A DNA stretch of 64,000 nt from Amycolatopsis sp. cg9 (GCF_041346945.1 NZ_CP166850.1:3596001-3660000), one strand, 5' to 3'; shown: positions 28,168 through 36,838, counted from the first letter of the stretch. The notes: a model not told the origin generated them from the sequence alone. Translations and numbers: made by a program.

Positions 28168-29725
28168 GGACCTCGTCGAAGCCGTCCAGGTGCTCGGGCC
28201 GGTGGGTGACCAGGACGACCGTGCCCTTCGCGTGCGCGAGGACGTTCTTGAGGACGGCGTCGCCGTGCGCGGGGTCGAGACCTTCGACGGGCTCGTCGAG
28301 CACCAGGACCGGCGGGGCCGCCAGGACCGCGCGGGCCAGGACCAGCCGCTGCCGCTGACCGCCGGAGAGGGCGTCGCCGTCCGGGCCGGTCGCGCGGTCG
28401 AGGCCCAGGTCGAACCCGGCGACCGCGCAGGCTTCCCGCAGCTCGTCGTCGGTGGCGGCCGGCTTCGCGAGCAGGAGGTTCTCGCGGACGGTCGTGGAGA
28501 AGACGTGCGCGTCGGCTTCGGCGCCCGAGATGACCTTCGACAGGTCCGCGTATTCGCCGAGCGGGTGGCCGTCGAGGAGCACGCGGCCTTCGGTGGGGGT
28601 CCGGCTGCCGAGCAGCAGGCGGAGCAGCGTCGTCTTGCCGGCGCCGCTGGGGCCGAGGATCCCGACGCGCCTGCCGGGCGGCAGGTCGAGGTCGACGTGC
28701 TGCAGCGCCGGGGCTCGGCCCGGGTGGCGGACGCCGGCGTTTTCGAGCCTGAAGTGTCCTTTTTCCGGCGTCCGGGTGCCCTTCGGCGTGGGCGGCTGGG
28801 CCAGGACGGCCCGCACCCGGGCGGCCGACGCGCGGATTTCCGGCACCCGCCGGGCGGCGCCGATCAGCGGGAGGACGACCTCGAAGCTCGTCATGGCGGC
28901 CAGGGTGAGCGCGGCGGTCCAGGGCACGGAGGCGTCGGCCAGCAGCGCGACGGCGACGGTGGTGCCCAGCTGGACGAGCACCCCGGCGGCGCCGAGCAGC
29001 GCGGACGTGCCCGAGGTGGCCCGCTCGCCGTCGGCGATCTCGCCGGCGACACCGGTCGCCCGCGCCCGGTGCTCGGCCAGCGCACCGGCGGCGACGAGCT
29101 CCCGGTGCCCGGTGACGAGCTCGACCGCGCGCTCGGCCAGTTCGGCCCGCTTCGGGGCGCTTTCGGCCGCGGCCCGTGCGGTGGCGCGGACGACCAGCCA
29201 GGGGAGCACCCCACCCGCGACGACCAGCCCGGCGGCGAGCGCGACGGCGGCGCTCACGGAGGCGGTGGCCGTGACGGCGACGGCGGCGCTCCCCACGAGC
29301 GCGGCGACCCCCGCGGGCAGCAGCCACCGCAGGACCGCGTCCTGCAGCGCGTCCACATCGGACACGAGCCGGGTGACGAGGTCGCCGCCGGAGTACCGCG
29401 AACCGGGCGCGAGGGCCTGGTAGACGCGGGTGCGCAGGCCCCCGAGCCACCGCAGGACGACTTCGTGCCCGGCGAGGCGCTCGGCGTACCGGAGCCCACC
29501 CCGGAGCAGCGCGAGCGTCCGCACCCCGACGATGGCGAGGGTCAGCGCCCCGAGCGGCGGCCGTTCGGCGGCGCGCAGCAACAGCCAGGCGGCGGTGGCC
29601 ATGAGCGCGAGGGCGGCGAGTTCGGCCCCGGCACCGAGGAGGGCGGCGCGGACGAGGCGCATGGTGTCCTTTGTGGACACAGCCCAGATCGTCCTTTTGC
29701 CCGGAGTCGTGACGGCGCGGTTCAC
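28103..29725 (-). CDS. cydC: Cytochrome bd assembly ABC transporter, CydC subunit
   Basis: 540-aa half-transporter. Six membrane helices occupy about residues 20-310, and the ABC domain has Walker A GPSGAGKTT, signature LSGGQRQR and Walker B VLVLDEP. With CydD it exports glutathione/cysteine-type thiols or handles haem for cytochrome bd assembly. GTG at 29725 with GGAGG upstream. In the bd operon its start normally follows cydD at once; here 121 bp containing a palindromic repeat separate them, bounded by a 17-bp direct repeat. The last 65 bp overlap gpgS convergently. Confidence 0.93.
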   Translation of the reverse strand: MNRAVTTPGKRTIWAVSTKDTMRLVRAALLGAGAELAALALMATAAWLLLRAAERPPLGALTLAIVGVRTLALLRGGLRYAERLAGHEVVLRWLGGLRTRVYQALAPGSRYSGGDLVTRLVSDVDALQDAVLRWLLPAGVAALVGSAAVAVTATASVSAAVALAAGLVVAGGVLPWLVVRATARAAAESAPKRAELAERAVELVTGHRELVAAGALAEHRARATGVAGEIADGERATSGTSALLGAAGVLVQLGTTVAVALLADASVPWTAALTLAAMTSFEVVLPLIGAARRVPEIRASAARVRAVLAQPPTPKGTRTPEKGHFRLENAGVRHPGRAPALQHVDLDLPPGRRVGILGPSGAGKTTLLRLLLGSRTPTEGRVLLDGHPLGEYADLSKVISGAEADAHVFSTTVRENLLLAKPAATDDELREACAVAGFDLGLDRATGPDGDALSGGQRQRLVLARAVLAAPPVLVLDEPVEGLDPAHGDAVLKNVLAHAKGTVVLVTHRPEHLDGFDEVLTLEDGRALPASAADRRPGRP

Positions 29726-29863
29726 GCGGTCACCTCCGGCAGCCCAAGCGCCCCAATGTGGCGTTGGTTGCGTTCAACGCACCGAACGCCACATTGGGTG
29801 CGCTGGACGCACCGAACGCCACATTGGGGCGCTCGGGTCGTGTGGCTCACGCGGTCACCTCCG
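29722..29863. repeat. 17-bp direct repeats flanking the palindromic element at the cydD/cydC junction
   Basis: TCACGCGGTCACCTCCG occurs at 29722-29738 (start and Shine-Dalgarno of cydC) and again at 29847-29863 (last codons and stop of cydD). The two copies are 125 bp apart and enclose the modular palindromic element. Removing one copy plus the element would recreate a cydD-cydC junction with a GTGA overlap. Confidence 0.9.
29745..29839. repeat. Modular palindromic repeat element, copy 1
   Basis: Forward arm CCCAATGTGGCGTT (29752-29765) and two inverted arms AACGCCACATTGGG (29785-29798 and 29815-29828). Between arm 1 and arm 2 lies TGCGTTCAACGCA; between arm 2 and arm 3 lies TGCGCTGGACGCA; both are themselves palindromic. 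The outer arms pair over 18 bp including flanking GCGC. Flanks CAAGCGCC and GCTCGGGT resemble those of the second copy at 45284. Confidence 0.92.
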
Positions 29864-31409
29864 TGCGGATCCGGCCGTCGCGGAGTTCGACCACCCGGTC
29901 GGCCAGTGCCAGCAGCGCCGGTCGGTGGGCGACGAGCACCGCGGTGCGGTCGGGCAGCAGCCGCCGGGTCGCCGAGAGCACCGTCTCTTCCGTCCGGGAG
30001 TCCAGCCTGGTCGTCGGCTCGTCGAGCAACAGCAGACCCGCCGACGTCCGGGCGAGTGCCCGTGCCAGGCCGACCCGCTGTCGCTGGCCTGCCGACAGGC
30101 CTTCGCCCAGCTCGCCCACCTGGGTCGCGTAGCCCGCGGGCAGGCCCGCCGCCACGGAGTCCAAGGCCGCGGCGCGGGCGGCGGCCGGGACGTCCGCGGA
30201 CGGCAGGCCCAGCGCGACGTTCTCCGCCAGCGTCCCGCGGAACAGCGTCGGCCGCTGGGGCACCCAGGCCACCTCGGCGAGCCAGTCGGCGGGCGACAGC
30301 GATCGCAGGTCGACCCCGTCGACGAGCACCCGCCCCGACGACGGCGGCACGAACCCCAGCAGCACCGCCAGCAGCGTGCTCTTCCCGGACCCGCTCGGCC
30401 CCACCACGGCGATCCGCGCGCCCGCGGGCACCGTCAAGTCCACTTCGGACAACGCCGGAACGCCGTCGTGGCAGACCGAAACCCGTTCCAGGACCAGCGA
30501 AGGCGCGCCCCGGCGCCGGGTGGCCGTCGCCGACCGGGGGGACACCACCGGTGCCGCGAGGGCCTCCCGCAGCGCCGTCAAGCCCTCGGCCGCCGCGTGG
30601 AACTTCGCGCCCGCCGCGCGCAGCGGCAGGTAGGCCTCCGGGGCGAGCACGAGCACCAGCATCGCCGTCCGGGCGTCGAGGCCGCCGTCCAGGAGGCGGA
30701 AGCCGATCGGCACCGCGACCAGCGCCACCGACATCGTCGCCACCAGCTCCAGCACCAGCGCCGAAAGGAACGCGATCCGCAGCGTCTTCATCGTCGCATC
30801 GGCGTGCGCGGCGGCCATCGACCGGACCGTCGACGCCTGTGCCGCCGCCCGGCCGAACAGCCGGAGCGTCCCCAGTCCCCGCACCACGTCGAGGAAGTGG
30901 CCGCCCAGCTCGGTCAGCAGCGACCACTGCCGCTCGGTGCGCGTCGCGGTGTGCTTGCCGACCAGGATCGCGAAGACCGGGATCAGCGGCAGCGTCGCCG
31001 TGACGACCAGCGCCGACACCAGGTCCGTCGTGAACAGCCGCACGATCACCGCGGCCGGCACCACCACCGACACGACCAGGGATGGCAGGTACCCGGTCAG
31101 GTAGCCGTCCGTGGCGTCGACCCCGCGCGTCACCTGCGTGGCGACGACGCCCGCGCGGTCGGCGCGGGACTCGAGCAACCGGCGGCGCAGACCGTCGCGC
31201 ACCGAGGCCGCGAACCGTCCACTCAGGACGCCGTGGCCCCACGAGAGCAGTACTCGCGCGGCGATCGCGACGACCAGGACCAGTGGGACACCGTCACCGG
31301 TGAGCAGCGTGGCGAGGCCTTCGGCCTGCAGGAGCACCGACGCGGCGGTGCACACCCCGAGCGCGGCCAGCACGGCCAGGTAGCGCCGGAGTCCGGGCAG
31401 AGCGGGCAC
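29847..31409 (-). CDS. cydD: Cytochrome bd assembly ABC transporter, CydD subunit
   Basis: 520-aa half-transporter with about six membrane helices (roughly 10-300) and an ABC domain: Walker A GPSGSGKST, a signature reading LSAGQRQR (Ala replaces the first Gly) and Walker B LLLLDEP. Partner of CydC. GTG at 31409, ten bases downstream of cydB. The C-terminal codons RTEVTA and the stop lie in the direct repeat that recurs at the cydC start. Confidence 0.93.
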   Translation of the reverse strand: MPALPGLRRYLAVLAALGVCTAASVLLQAEGLATLLTGDGVPLVLVVAIAARVLLSWGHGVLSGRFAASVRDGLRRRLLESRADRAGVVATQVTRGVDATDGYLTGYLPSLVVSVVVPAAVIVRLFTTDLVSALVVTATLPLIPVFAILVGKHTATRTERQWSLLTELGGHFLDVVRGLGTLRLFGRAAAQASTVRSMAAAHADATMKTLRIAFLSALVLELVATMSVALVAVPIGFRLLDGGLDARTAMLVLVLAPEAYLPLRAAGAKFHAAAEGLTALREALAAPVVSPRSATATRRRGAPSLVLERVSVCHDGVPALSEVDLTVPAGARIAVVGPSGSGKSTLLAVLLGFVPPSSGRVLVDGVDLRSLSPADWLAEVAWVPQRPTLFRGTLAENVALGLPSADVPAAARAAALDSVAAGLPAGYATQVGELGEGLSAGQRQRVGLARALARTSAGLLLLDEPTTRLDSRTEETVLSATRRLLPDRTAVLVAHRPALLALADRVVELRDGRIRTEVTA

Positions 31410-31419
31410 GGCGTTCCCC

Positions 31420-32406
31420 CTAGAAGTGCAGCAGCGAGCGCTGGTCGACGGGGTGGCGGTGGGCGCGCCAGGTCAGCCACTGCACGACCAGCAGCACCAG
31501 CAGCGACGGCGGCGCGAACCAGGCCAGCACCGCGAACGTTCCCGGTGCCGTCGCCGCCTGCTCGACCGTCAGCGCGTAGCCGGGCGAGACCAGCACCGCG
31601 GGGAACCTCAGCGTGCCGGCCAGCAGGGCCGGGCAGGCGGACAGCACCATGGAGCCGAGCAGCGCGACCCGGTAGCGCTTCGCGGAAATCCCGAGCCGGG
31701 TGACGGCGAGGGCGGCGAACGCCAGCACCGCGACACCCACGCCGAGCGCGGTCACGCCGTCGAGCGCGAAGGCGCCCCACCCCGTCGCGATCACGAGGAA
31801 CGCGAGCACGGGCGCGGTGAAGGCGCGGGCCAGCCGCACCGCGCGCCCGGTCAGCTCGGCCGGGGCGCGCACCGCGAGGAACGCCGCGCCCTGCAAGGCG
31901 AACAGGGCGACGAACCCGAGTCCCCACAACACGGCGTACGGGCTGAAGAGCGCGAGGACGTCACCGGACGGCGAGCCGTCGGCGGCCAGCGGCAGTCCGG
32001 TCACGAGGTTGCCGAGGAACAGGCCCCACGACAGCGCCGTGACCAGCGCGCCGCCGACGATGCCCGCGGTCCAGGCACCGCGCCGCGCGTCCGGGCGGCG
32101 GCTGCGCAGCTGCATCGACGCCGTGAACGTGACCAGGCCGAGCAGCAGCGTCACGACCAGGACGTAGGCCCCGGCGAACACCTTGCCCTCCAGGTGCGGG
32201 AACGCGCCGAACAGCAGTCCGACCGCCGCGACCAGCCACACCTCGTTGGCCAGGAAGAACGGGCCGAGCGCGCCGAGCGTCTGGCGCCTTCGCCGCTCGC
32301 CGGTTTCGAAGGCGGGCAGGAGCAGGCCGACGCCGTAGTCGTAGCCCGCGAGCGCGAAGTACCCGCAGGTCAGCAGGCCGAGCACGCACCACCAGAAGGT
32401 CGCCAC
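31420..32406 (-). CDS. cydB: Cytochrome bd oxidase subunit II
   Basis: 328-aa integral membrane protein with about nine helices. The N-terminus WWCVLGLLTCGYFALAGYDYGVG and EVWLVAAVGLLFGAFP are typical of CydB. It pairs with CydA in the quinol-oxidising terminal oxidase complex of the cytoplasmic membrane. ATG at 32406, three bases after the cydA stop. Confidence 0.93.
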   Translation of the reverse strand: MATFWWCVLGLLTCGYFALAGYDYGVGLLLPAFETGERRRRQTLGALGPFFLANEVWLVAAVGLLFGAFPHLEGKVFAGAYVLVVTLLLGLVTFTASMQLRSRRPDARRGAWTAGIVGGALVTALSWGLFLGNLVTGLPLAADGSPSGDVLALFSPYAVLWGLGFVALFALQGAAFLAVRAPAELTGRAVRLARAFTAPVLAFLVIATGWGAFALDGVTALGVGVAVLAFAALAVTRLGISAKRYRVALLGSMVLSACPALLAGTLRFPAVLVSPGYALTVEQAATAPGTFAVLAWFAPPSLLVLLVVQWLTWRAHRHPVDQRSLLHF

Positions 32407-32409
32407 CGG

Positions 32410-33570
32410 TCAGACTCCGCTCAGGACGGGCTGCCCGGCGGGCTCGTCGACCGGGTCCGGGCCGAGCTTGGCGACCCGCGCCATGAGCACCCAGTCGGCC
32501 ACCGCGAGCGCGGCGAACAGCAGTGAGAAAGCGATGAAGGAGAACAGGATCTGGCCCGCCGGGACGTCCGCGACGGCGTCGGCGGTGCGCAGCTTCCCCC
32601 AGACCAGCCAGGGCTGGCGGCCGAGCTCGCGCACCAGCCAGCCCATGATCGAGGCGAGGAACGGCAGCGGGATCGCCGCGACCATCAGGTAGTGCAGGAA
32701 CCGGGCCTTGGTGAGCCAGTTCCGGAACAGCAGCAGCGTGCCCAGCAGCGAGCAGAGCAGCATCGCGAACGCGATCATGATCATCAGGCCCAGCGGGAGC
32801 CCGACCGCGCCCGTCTTGAGCTTGTCGGGCTGGTACTTCGCGAGCTCCCCGAACTGCGCGAAGCCCTGGTTGATCACGAAGATCGAGCCGATCAGCGCCG
32901 TGACCACGCCGAGGCGCATCGAGCGGCGGAAGAACCCGACCTCGGTGGTGCGCTTGAGGAAGTGGTAAGCGCTGACGCCGACCACGAAGAACCCGCCGGT
33001 CACCAGCGCGGCGCCGACGACGTGCGGCAGCGACGCGATCAGCGCCGGGTTCGAGAACAGCGCGCCGAAGTCGTCGAGGTGCAGGGTGCCGCCCTCGAGC
33101 CGGCTGCCGACCGGGTTCTGCAGGAACGAGTTGGCCAGCATGATGAACAGCGCCGACGCGTACGCGGTCAGCGTGACCAGCCAGATCAGCGCCAGGTGCG
33201 GCCACTTGCCGAGCCGCCCGAAGCCGAAGATCCACAGGCCGAGGAAGGTCGACTCCAGGAAGAACGCGACCAGCGTCTCAATGGCCAGCGGCGCGCCGAA
33301 GACGTCGCCCGCGAATGCGGAAAGGCCGGTCCACGTCAGCCCGAACTGGAATTCCATCACGATTCCGGTGACGATCCCCAGCGCGTAGTTGATCACGTAT
33401 AAGCGACCCCAGAAGCGGGTCATCCGCAGCAGTTCGGGCTTGCCGCCGACCGCCGCGCGCGTCTGCATCACGGCCACCATCGTGACCAACCCCAGCGTGA
33501 GCAGCACGAACAGGAAGTGGAACGAAGTCGTCGTCGCGAACTGGAGTCTCGCGACCGGGAGTGCGTCCAT
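32410..33570 (-). CDS. cydA: Cytochrome bd oxidase subunit I, short form lacking the Q-loop
   Basis: 386 aa against about 480-520 for common CydA. Present: haem-ligand helix SFHFLFVLLTLG, EFQFG, the paired glutamates in LAIETLVAFFLES, PHVVGAALVTGG (second haem histidine) and GRQPW near the C-terminus. After KYQPDKLKTG the protein passes almost directly into the next helix (LGLMIMIAFAML), so most of the periplasmic Q-loop is missing and the KLAAIE-type quinol motif is reduced to DKLKTG. The Met ligand of helix 7 seems kept, while the usual Arg two residues before it is Met. ATG at 33570. Confidence 0.9.
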   Translation of the reverse strand: MDALPVARLQFATTTSFHFLFVLLTLGLVTMVAVMQTRAAVGGKPELLRMTRFWGRLYVINYALGIVTGIVMEFQFGLTWTGLSAFAGDVFGAPLAIETLVAFFLESTFLGLWIFGFGRLGKWPHLALIWLVTLTAYASALFIMLANSFLQNPVGSRLEGGTLHLDDFGALFSNPALIASLPHVVGAALVTGGFFVVGVSAYHFLKRTTEVGFFRRSMRLGVVTALIGSIFVINQGFAQFGELAKYQPDKLKTGAVGLPLGLMIMIAFAMLLCSLLGTLLLFRNWLTKARFLHYLMVAAIPLPFLASIMGWLVRELGRQPWLVWGKLRTADAVADVPAGQILFSFIAFSLLFAALAVADWVLMARVAKLGPDPVDEPAGQPVLSGV

Positions 33571-33710
33571 GGCGCCCGACTATATACGTAGGCTGTCTAC
33601 ATGTAGCCACCAAATCCATGAGATCCGGGTCATCTCCGGGAAATCCCCGGGTGTGCCCCCTGCGTCCGGCCAATAGCCTCTCCGGGGTGGGATGCGTAGA
33701 CTGCGTACCT

Positions 33711-34028
33711 ATGAAGGCGGACACCTTGCGCGGGCACCTCGACGCGTTGCTGCTGGCGGTGCTCGACGGCCGGAAGCTCCACGGCTACGCGATCATCGAG
33801 GCGCTCCAGCTGCGCAGCGACGGCGCGCTCGACCTGCCGACCGGCACGGTCTACCCGGCGCTGCGCCGGCTCGAGCGGGCCGGCTGGCTGGCCAGCGAGT
33901 GGGACGTCGTCTCCGGTCGCAAGCGGCGCACCTACCGGCTCACCCGCTCCGGCCAGCAGGCCCTGGCCGCCGAACGCGCCGAGTGGCGGGAGTTCACGAC
34001 GGTCATCGGGGGAGTGCTGGGGGCATGA
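33711..34028 (+). CDS. PadR-family transcriptional regulator
   Basis: 105-aa winged-helix PadR protein: LLLAVLDGRKLHGYAIIEAL, TGTVYPALRRLERAGWL and RKRRTYRLTRSGQQAL cover the whole DNA-binding domain and the start of the dimerisation helix. ATG at 33711. Its stop overlaps the next gene (ATGA). PadR genes followed by a permease-prefix-domain membrane protein are a common pairing, the regulator controlling its own operon. Divergent from cydA. Confidence 0.92.
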   Translation: MKADTLRGHLDALLLAVLDGRKLHGYAIIEALQLRSDGALDLPTGTVYPALRRLERAGWLASEWDVVSGRKRRTYRLTRSGQQALAAERAEWREFTTVIGGVLGA

Positions 34029-34693
34029 TCGACGAGTACCTGGGGGACCTCGACCGCAGGCTGCACGGCTGCGGCCGGTTCAAGGCCGACCTGCTGGAAG
34101 AGGCCCGCGACGGCCTGCACGACGCCGCCGACGCGTACCGCGCGGGCGGCTGGAGCGACGAGGACGCCGAGCGCCGCGCGGTCGCCGACTTCGGCCCGGC
34201 GGCCGTCGTCGCCCGCGACTACCAGGCCGAGCTCGGCATGCTCAGCGGCGTCCGGACGCTGTGGAAGCTCGTCATCGGCGTCCCGGCGATGCAGATCGCG
34301 TGGGACTACGCCCGGATCCTCACCTTCGGCGAATGGACGAGGATCTCGACGCCGACGCCGGAGTGGTACAAGGTCGTCACGCACGTCACCCACGGCGCGG
34401 TGTTCGTCGTGCCGGTGATCGGCGTGCTCGCGCTGCTCGGCATCCGCTGGCTGAGCCGGCGCCTCGACGGGTCCGGGCTCGCGCGGTTCTGCGGCATCCT
34501 CATCGCGCTCGCGGTCGGCGTCAACCTGGCCTCGGTCGGGCTGCTGATCGGCGCGACCGGGTTCGTGGACGCGTCACGGCTGTTCTTGAGCGTCCCGTGC
34601 GCGGTGCTGATGGTCGCCTGGGTGCTGCTTTCGCTGCGGCTCGTCGTGCTCGCGAGACGATCCTGGGGTGGGTATGCCACGATCGTCGCGTGA
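34025..34693 (+). CDS. Permease-prefix (HAAS) domain membrane protein
   Basis: 222 aa. The N-terminal helical HAAS-type domain (residues 1-75: DEYLGDLDRRLHGCGRFKAD, AERRAVADFGPAAVVARDYQ) is followed by about four membrane helices (from residue 120 on). Coupled at both ends: ATGA with padR, GTGA with the next gene. Likely a regulated membrane protein; function unknown. Confidence 0.85.
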   Translation: MIDEYLGDLDRRLHGCGRFKADLLEEARDGLHDAADAYRAGGWSDEDAERRAVADFGPAAVVARDYQAELGMLSGVRTLWKLVIGVPAMQIAWDYARILTFGEWTRISTPTPEWYKVVTHVTHGAVFVVPVIGVLALLGIRWLSRRLDGSGLARFCGILIALAVGVNLASVGLLIGATGFVDASRLFLSVPCAVLMVAWVLLSLRLVVLARRSWGGYATIVA

Positions 34694-35013
34694 CGACCGC
34701 GCTGATCTACCTCGTAGTCATGCTGCTGGTGGCCGCCGTGGTGTTCCTGCTGGCCGCCGTGGTCTTCGGCCGGGGTGAGGAGCTCGCCCCGCTGCCGCCG
34801 GGCAGCTCGCCGACGCGGCTGCCCGCCGAGGACATCACCGGCGAGGACCTGACCGAGGTCCGCTTCCAGCTGGTGCTGCGCGGCTACAAGATGTCCGAAG
34901 TGGACTGGGTGCTGCGGCGCCTCGGCGTCGAGCTCGACGAGCTGCGCGCCCGGGTCGCCGAGCTGGAGCAGCGCGAGCGCGAGCGGGAGAGTTCGCCCGA
35001 AGGCGCCCAGTGA
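34690..35013 (+). CDS. Membrane-anchored DivIVA-domain protein
   Basis: 107 aa. One N-terminal membrane helix (IYLVVMLLVAAVVFLLAAV), then a short DivIVA-like motif (VRFQLVLRGYKMSEVDWVLR) and a coiled coil (LDELRARVAELEQRERERE). It occupies the place of M. tuberculosis Rv1209, between gpgS and tag. Possibly linked to polar growth. GTG start overlapping the upstream stop by GTGA. Confidence 0.85.
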   Translation: MTTALIYLVVMLLVAAVVFLLAAVVFGRGEELAPLPPGSSPTRLPAEDITGEDLTEVRFQLVLRGYKMSEVDWVLRRLGVELDELRARVAELEQRERERESSPEGAQ

Positions 35014-35468
35014 CGGATCTGATCCTGTCGGTCGACGTGCGCGCGCCGGCCGGGACGACCTGGCTCGCGCTCACCGACTGGACGCGCCAGGGCGAGTGGA
35101 TGCTCGGCACCGAGGTCGAGGTCGTCGAGGGCAACGGCCGCAGCGTCGGGTCGCGCCTGCAGGCGTTCACCGGCGTGGCCGGCATCGGGTTCACGGACGA
35201 GATGGAGATCACGAGCTGGGAGCCGCCGGTGCGGTGCGCGGTCCGGCACCTCGGGAGCGTCGTGCAGGGCACCGGCGTGTTCCAGGTGGTGCCGAAGGGC
35301 GCGACGCGCTCGACGTTCGTCTGGGCCGAGCACCTGCGCCTGCCGTTCGGGCCGCTGGGCCGGCTCGGCTGGCCGGTGGTGCGGCCGGCGTTCGCGCTGG
35401 GCGTGCGCCAGTCGCTGCGGCGGTTCGCCCGGTTCGCGGAGGACTATTCGGTGGGTGGGGATGACTGA
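35010..35468 (+). CDS. SRPBCC (START-like) family protein
   Basis: 152 aa with the polyketide-cyclase/START fold pattern: ILSVDVRAPAGTTWLALTDW, a central beta-sheet, and a C-terminal helix ending FARFAEDYS. Probably binds a hydrophobic ligand; the function is not predictable. GTG start overlapping the previous stop; its stop overlaps the tag gene by 8 bp, so padR through tag may be one transcript. Confidence 0.85.
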   Translation: MTDLILSVDVRAPAGTTWLALTDWTRQGEWMLGTEVEVVEGNGRSVGSRLQAFTGVAGIGFTDEMEITSWEPPVRCAVRHLGSVVQGTGVFQVVPKGATRSTFVWAEHLRLPFGPLGRLGWPVVRPAFALGVRQSLRRFARFAEDYSVGGDD

Positions 35469-36024
35469 GCTGTTCGGCACCGACGGCGTCCCGCGGTGCA
35501 GCTGGGGCAATTCGGCCCCGGACTACGTGGCCTACCACGACGAGGAGTGGGGCGTGCCGCTCCACGGCCAGGACGAGCTGTACGAGCGGCTGTGCCTCGA
35601 GTCGTTCCAGTCGGGGCTCTCGTGGATCACGATCCTGCGCAAGCGCGAGAACTTCCGGAAGGCGTTCAAGCGGTTCAAGCCGGCGAAGGTGGCGAAGTTC
35701 GGCGACGCCGACGTCGAGCGGCTGATGCAGGACGCGTCGATCGTGCGGAACCGGGCCAAGATCCTGGCCGCGATCAAGAACGCGCAGGCGATCGCTTCGC
35801 TGGACACCCCGCTGGACGACCTGCTGTGGTCGTTCGCGCCCTCGTCGCACAAGCGGCCGGCGACGATGGCCGACGTCCCGGCCATCACCGACGAGTCCAA
35901 GGCGATGGCCAAGGAACTGAAGAAGCGCGGCTTCGTCTTCCTCGGCCCGACCACGTGCTACGCGCTGATGCAGGCCACCGGCATGGTCGACGACCACGTC
36001 GAGGGCTGCTTCCGGGCCGCGTGA
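35461..36024 (+). CDS. tag: DNA-3-methyladenine glycosylase I
   Basis: 187 aa Tag enzyme that removes 3-methyladenine from alkylated DNA. Conserved features: CSWGNSAPDYVAYHDEEWG (zinc Cys and substrate-pocket residues), FQSGLSWITILRKRENFR, and the C-terminal GPTTCYALMQATGMVDDH with the remaining zinc ligands. ATG at 35461 preferred; GTG at 35455 is in frame. Counterpart of Rv1210. Confidence 0.96.
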   Translation: MTELFGTDGVPRCSWGNSAPDYVAYHDEEWGVPLHGQDELYERLCLESFQSGLSWITILRKRENFRKAFKRFKPAKVAKFGDADVERLMQDASIVRNRAKILAAIKNAQAIASLDTPLDDLLWSFAPSSHKRPATMADVPAITDESKAMAKELKKRGFVFLGPTTCYALMQATGMVDDHVEGCFRAA

Positions 36025-36043
36025 CCCGGAAGCAGCCCGGCGC

Positions 36044-36838
36044 TCACTTGCCCTGGAAGGCGGGCTTGCGCTTGCCGACGAAGGCCTCGACGGCCTCGGT
36101 GTGGTCGGCGGTCGCGCCGAGCGCGGTCTGGGCGGCGTCCTCGGCCTCGAGGGCCTCGTCGAACGTCGACTGCGCGGCCAGGTTGAGCACGCCCTTGATC
36201 TTCGCGTAGGCCACCGTCGGCCCGGCCGCGAGCTTCGCCGCGACCGCCTGGGCCCGCGCCGGCAGCTCCTCGTCCGGCACGACCTCGCCGACCAGGCCGA
36301 GGCGCAGCGCCTCCGCCGCGTCGACGGTCCGGGCCAGCAGCATCAGCTCGGCGGCGCGGCCGTAGCCGACCAGCCGCTGCAGCGTCCACGACGCACCCGA
36401 GTCCGGGCCGAGCCCGACGTTGGCGAAGGCCATCAGGAACGACGACGATTCGGCGGCGATCCGCAGGTCACTGGCATAGGCGAAGGCGGCCCCGGCGCCG
36501 GCGGCGGTGCCGTTGATCGCGGCGATCACCGGCTTCTCCATCGACACGATCGCCTGGACGATCGGGTTGTAGTGCTCCTTCACCGTGTGTAGCGGGGCGG
36601 GGTCACCCGCCTGGAGCAGCCCGACGTGCTCCTTCAGATCCTGGCCGGCGCAGAACGCCTTGCCGGACCCGGTCAGCACGACCGCGCGGACGGTTTCGTC
36701 GCCGGACGCCTCGCGCAGCGCCGCGAGCAGTGCTTCCTTCAGCTCGACGGTCAGCGAGTTGTACGCCTGCGGCCGGTTGAGGGTCAGCGTGCGGACCCCG
36801 TCGGCGTCGGCGGTCAACAGGACGTCGGATGTGGTCAC
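36044..36838 (-). CDS. Enoyl-CoA hydratase/isomerase family protein
   Basis: 264-aa crotonase-fold enzyme: LNRPQAYNSLT, oxyanion-hole segments AFCAGQDLKEH and INGTAAGAGAAFAYASDLRI, and a catalytic region NVGLGPDSGASWTL, in which Asp takes the position often held by Glu, as in PaaG-type isomerases. Fatty-acid or phenylacetate degradation is possible. GTG at 36838 is set by AGGAG five bases upstream. Divergent from the DUF3117 gene. Confidence 0.9.
   Translation of the reverse strand: MTTSDVLLTADADGVRTLTLNRPQAYNSLTVELKEALLAALREASGDETVRAVVLTGSGKAFCAGQDLKEHVGLLQAGDPAPLHTVKEHYNPIVQAIVSMEKPVIAAINGTAAGAGAAFAYASDLRIAAESSSFLMAFANVGLGPDSGASWTLQRLVGYGRAAELMLLARTVDAAEALRLGLVGEVVPDEELPARAQAVAAKLAAGPTVAYAKIKGVLNLAAQSTFDEALEAEDAAQTALGATADHTEAVEAFVGKRKPAFQGK

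Noticed and set aside
29752..29828. Three similar 14-bp arms at about 30-bp steps, CRISPR-like at first sight.
   Set aside because: Only three arms, one inverted relative to the other two, with palindromic spacers of 13-16 bp and no cas genes.
29722..31242. Long minus-strand open frame across cydD and the repeat element.
   Set aside because: It is in a different frame from CydD and has no family similarity; the product is Arg/Gly-rich as expected for an out-of-frame GC-rich shadow.
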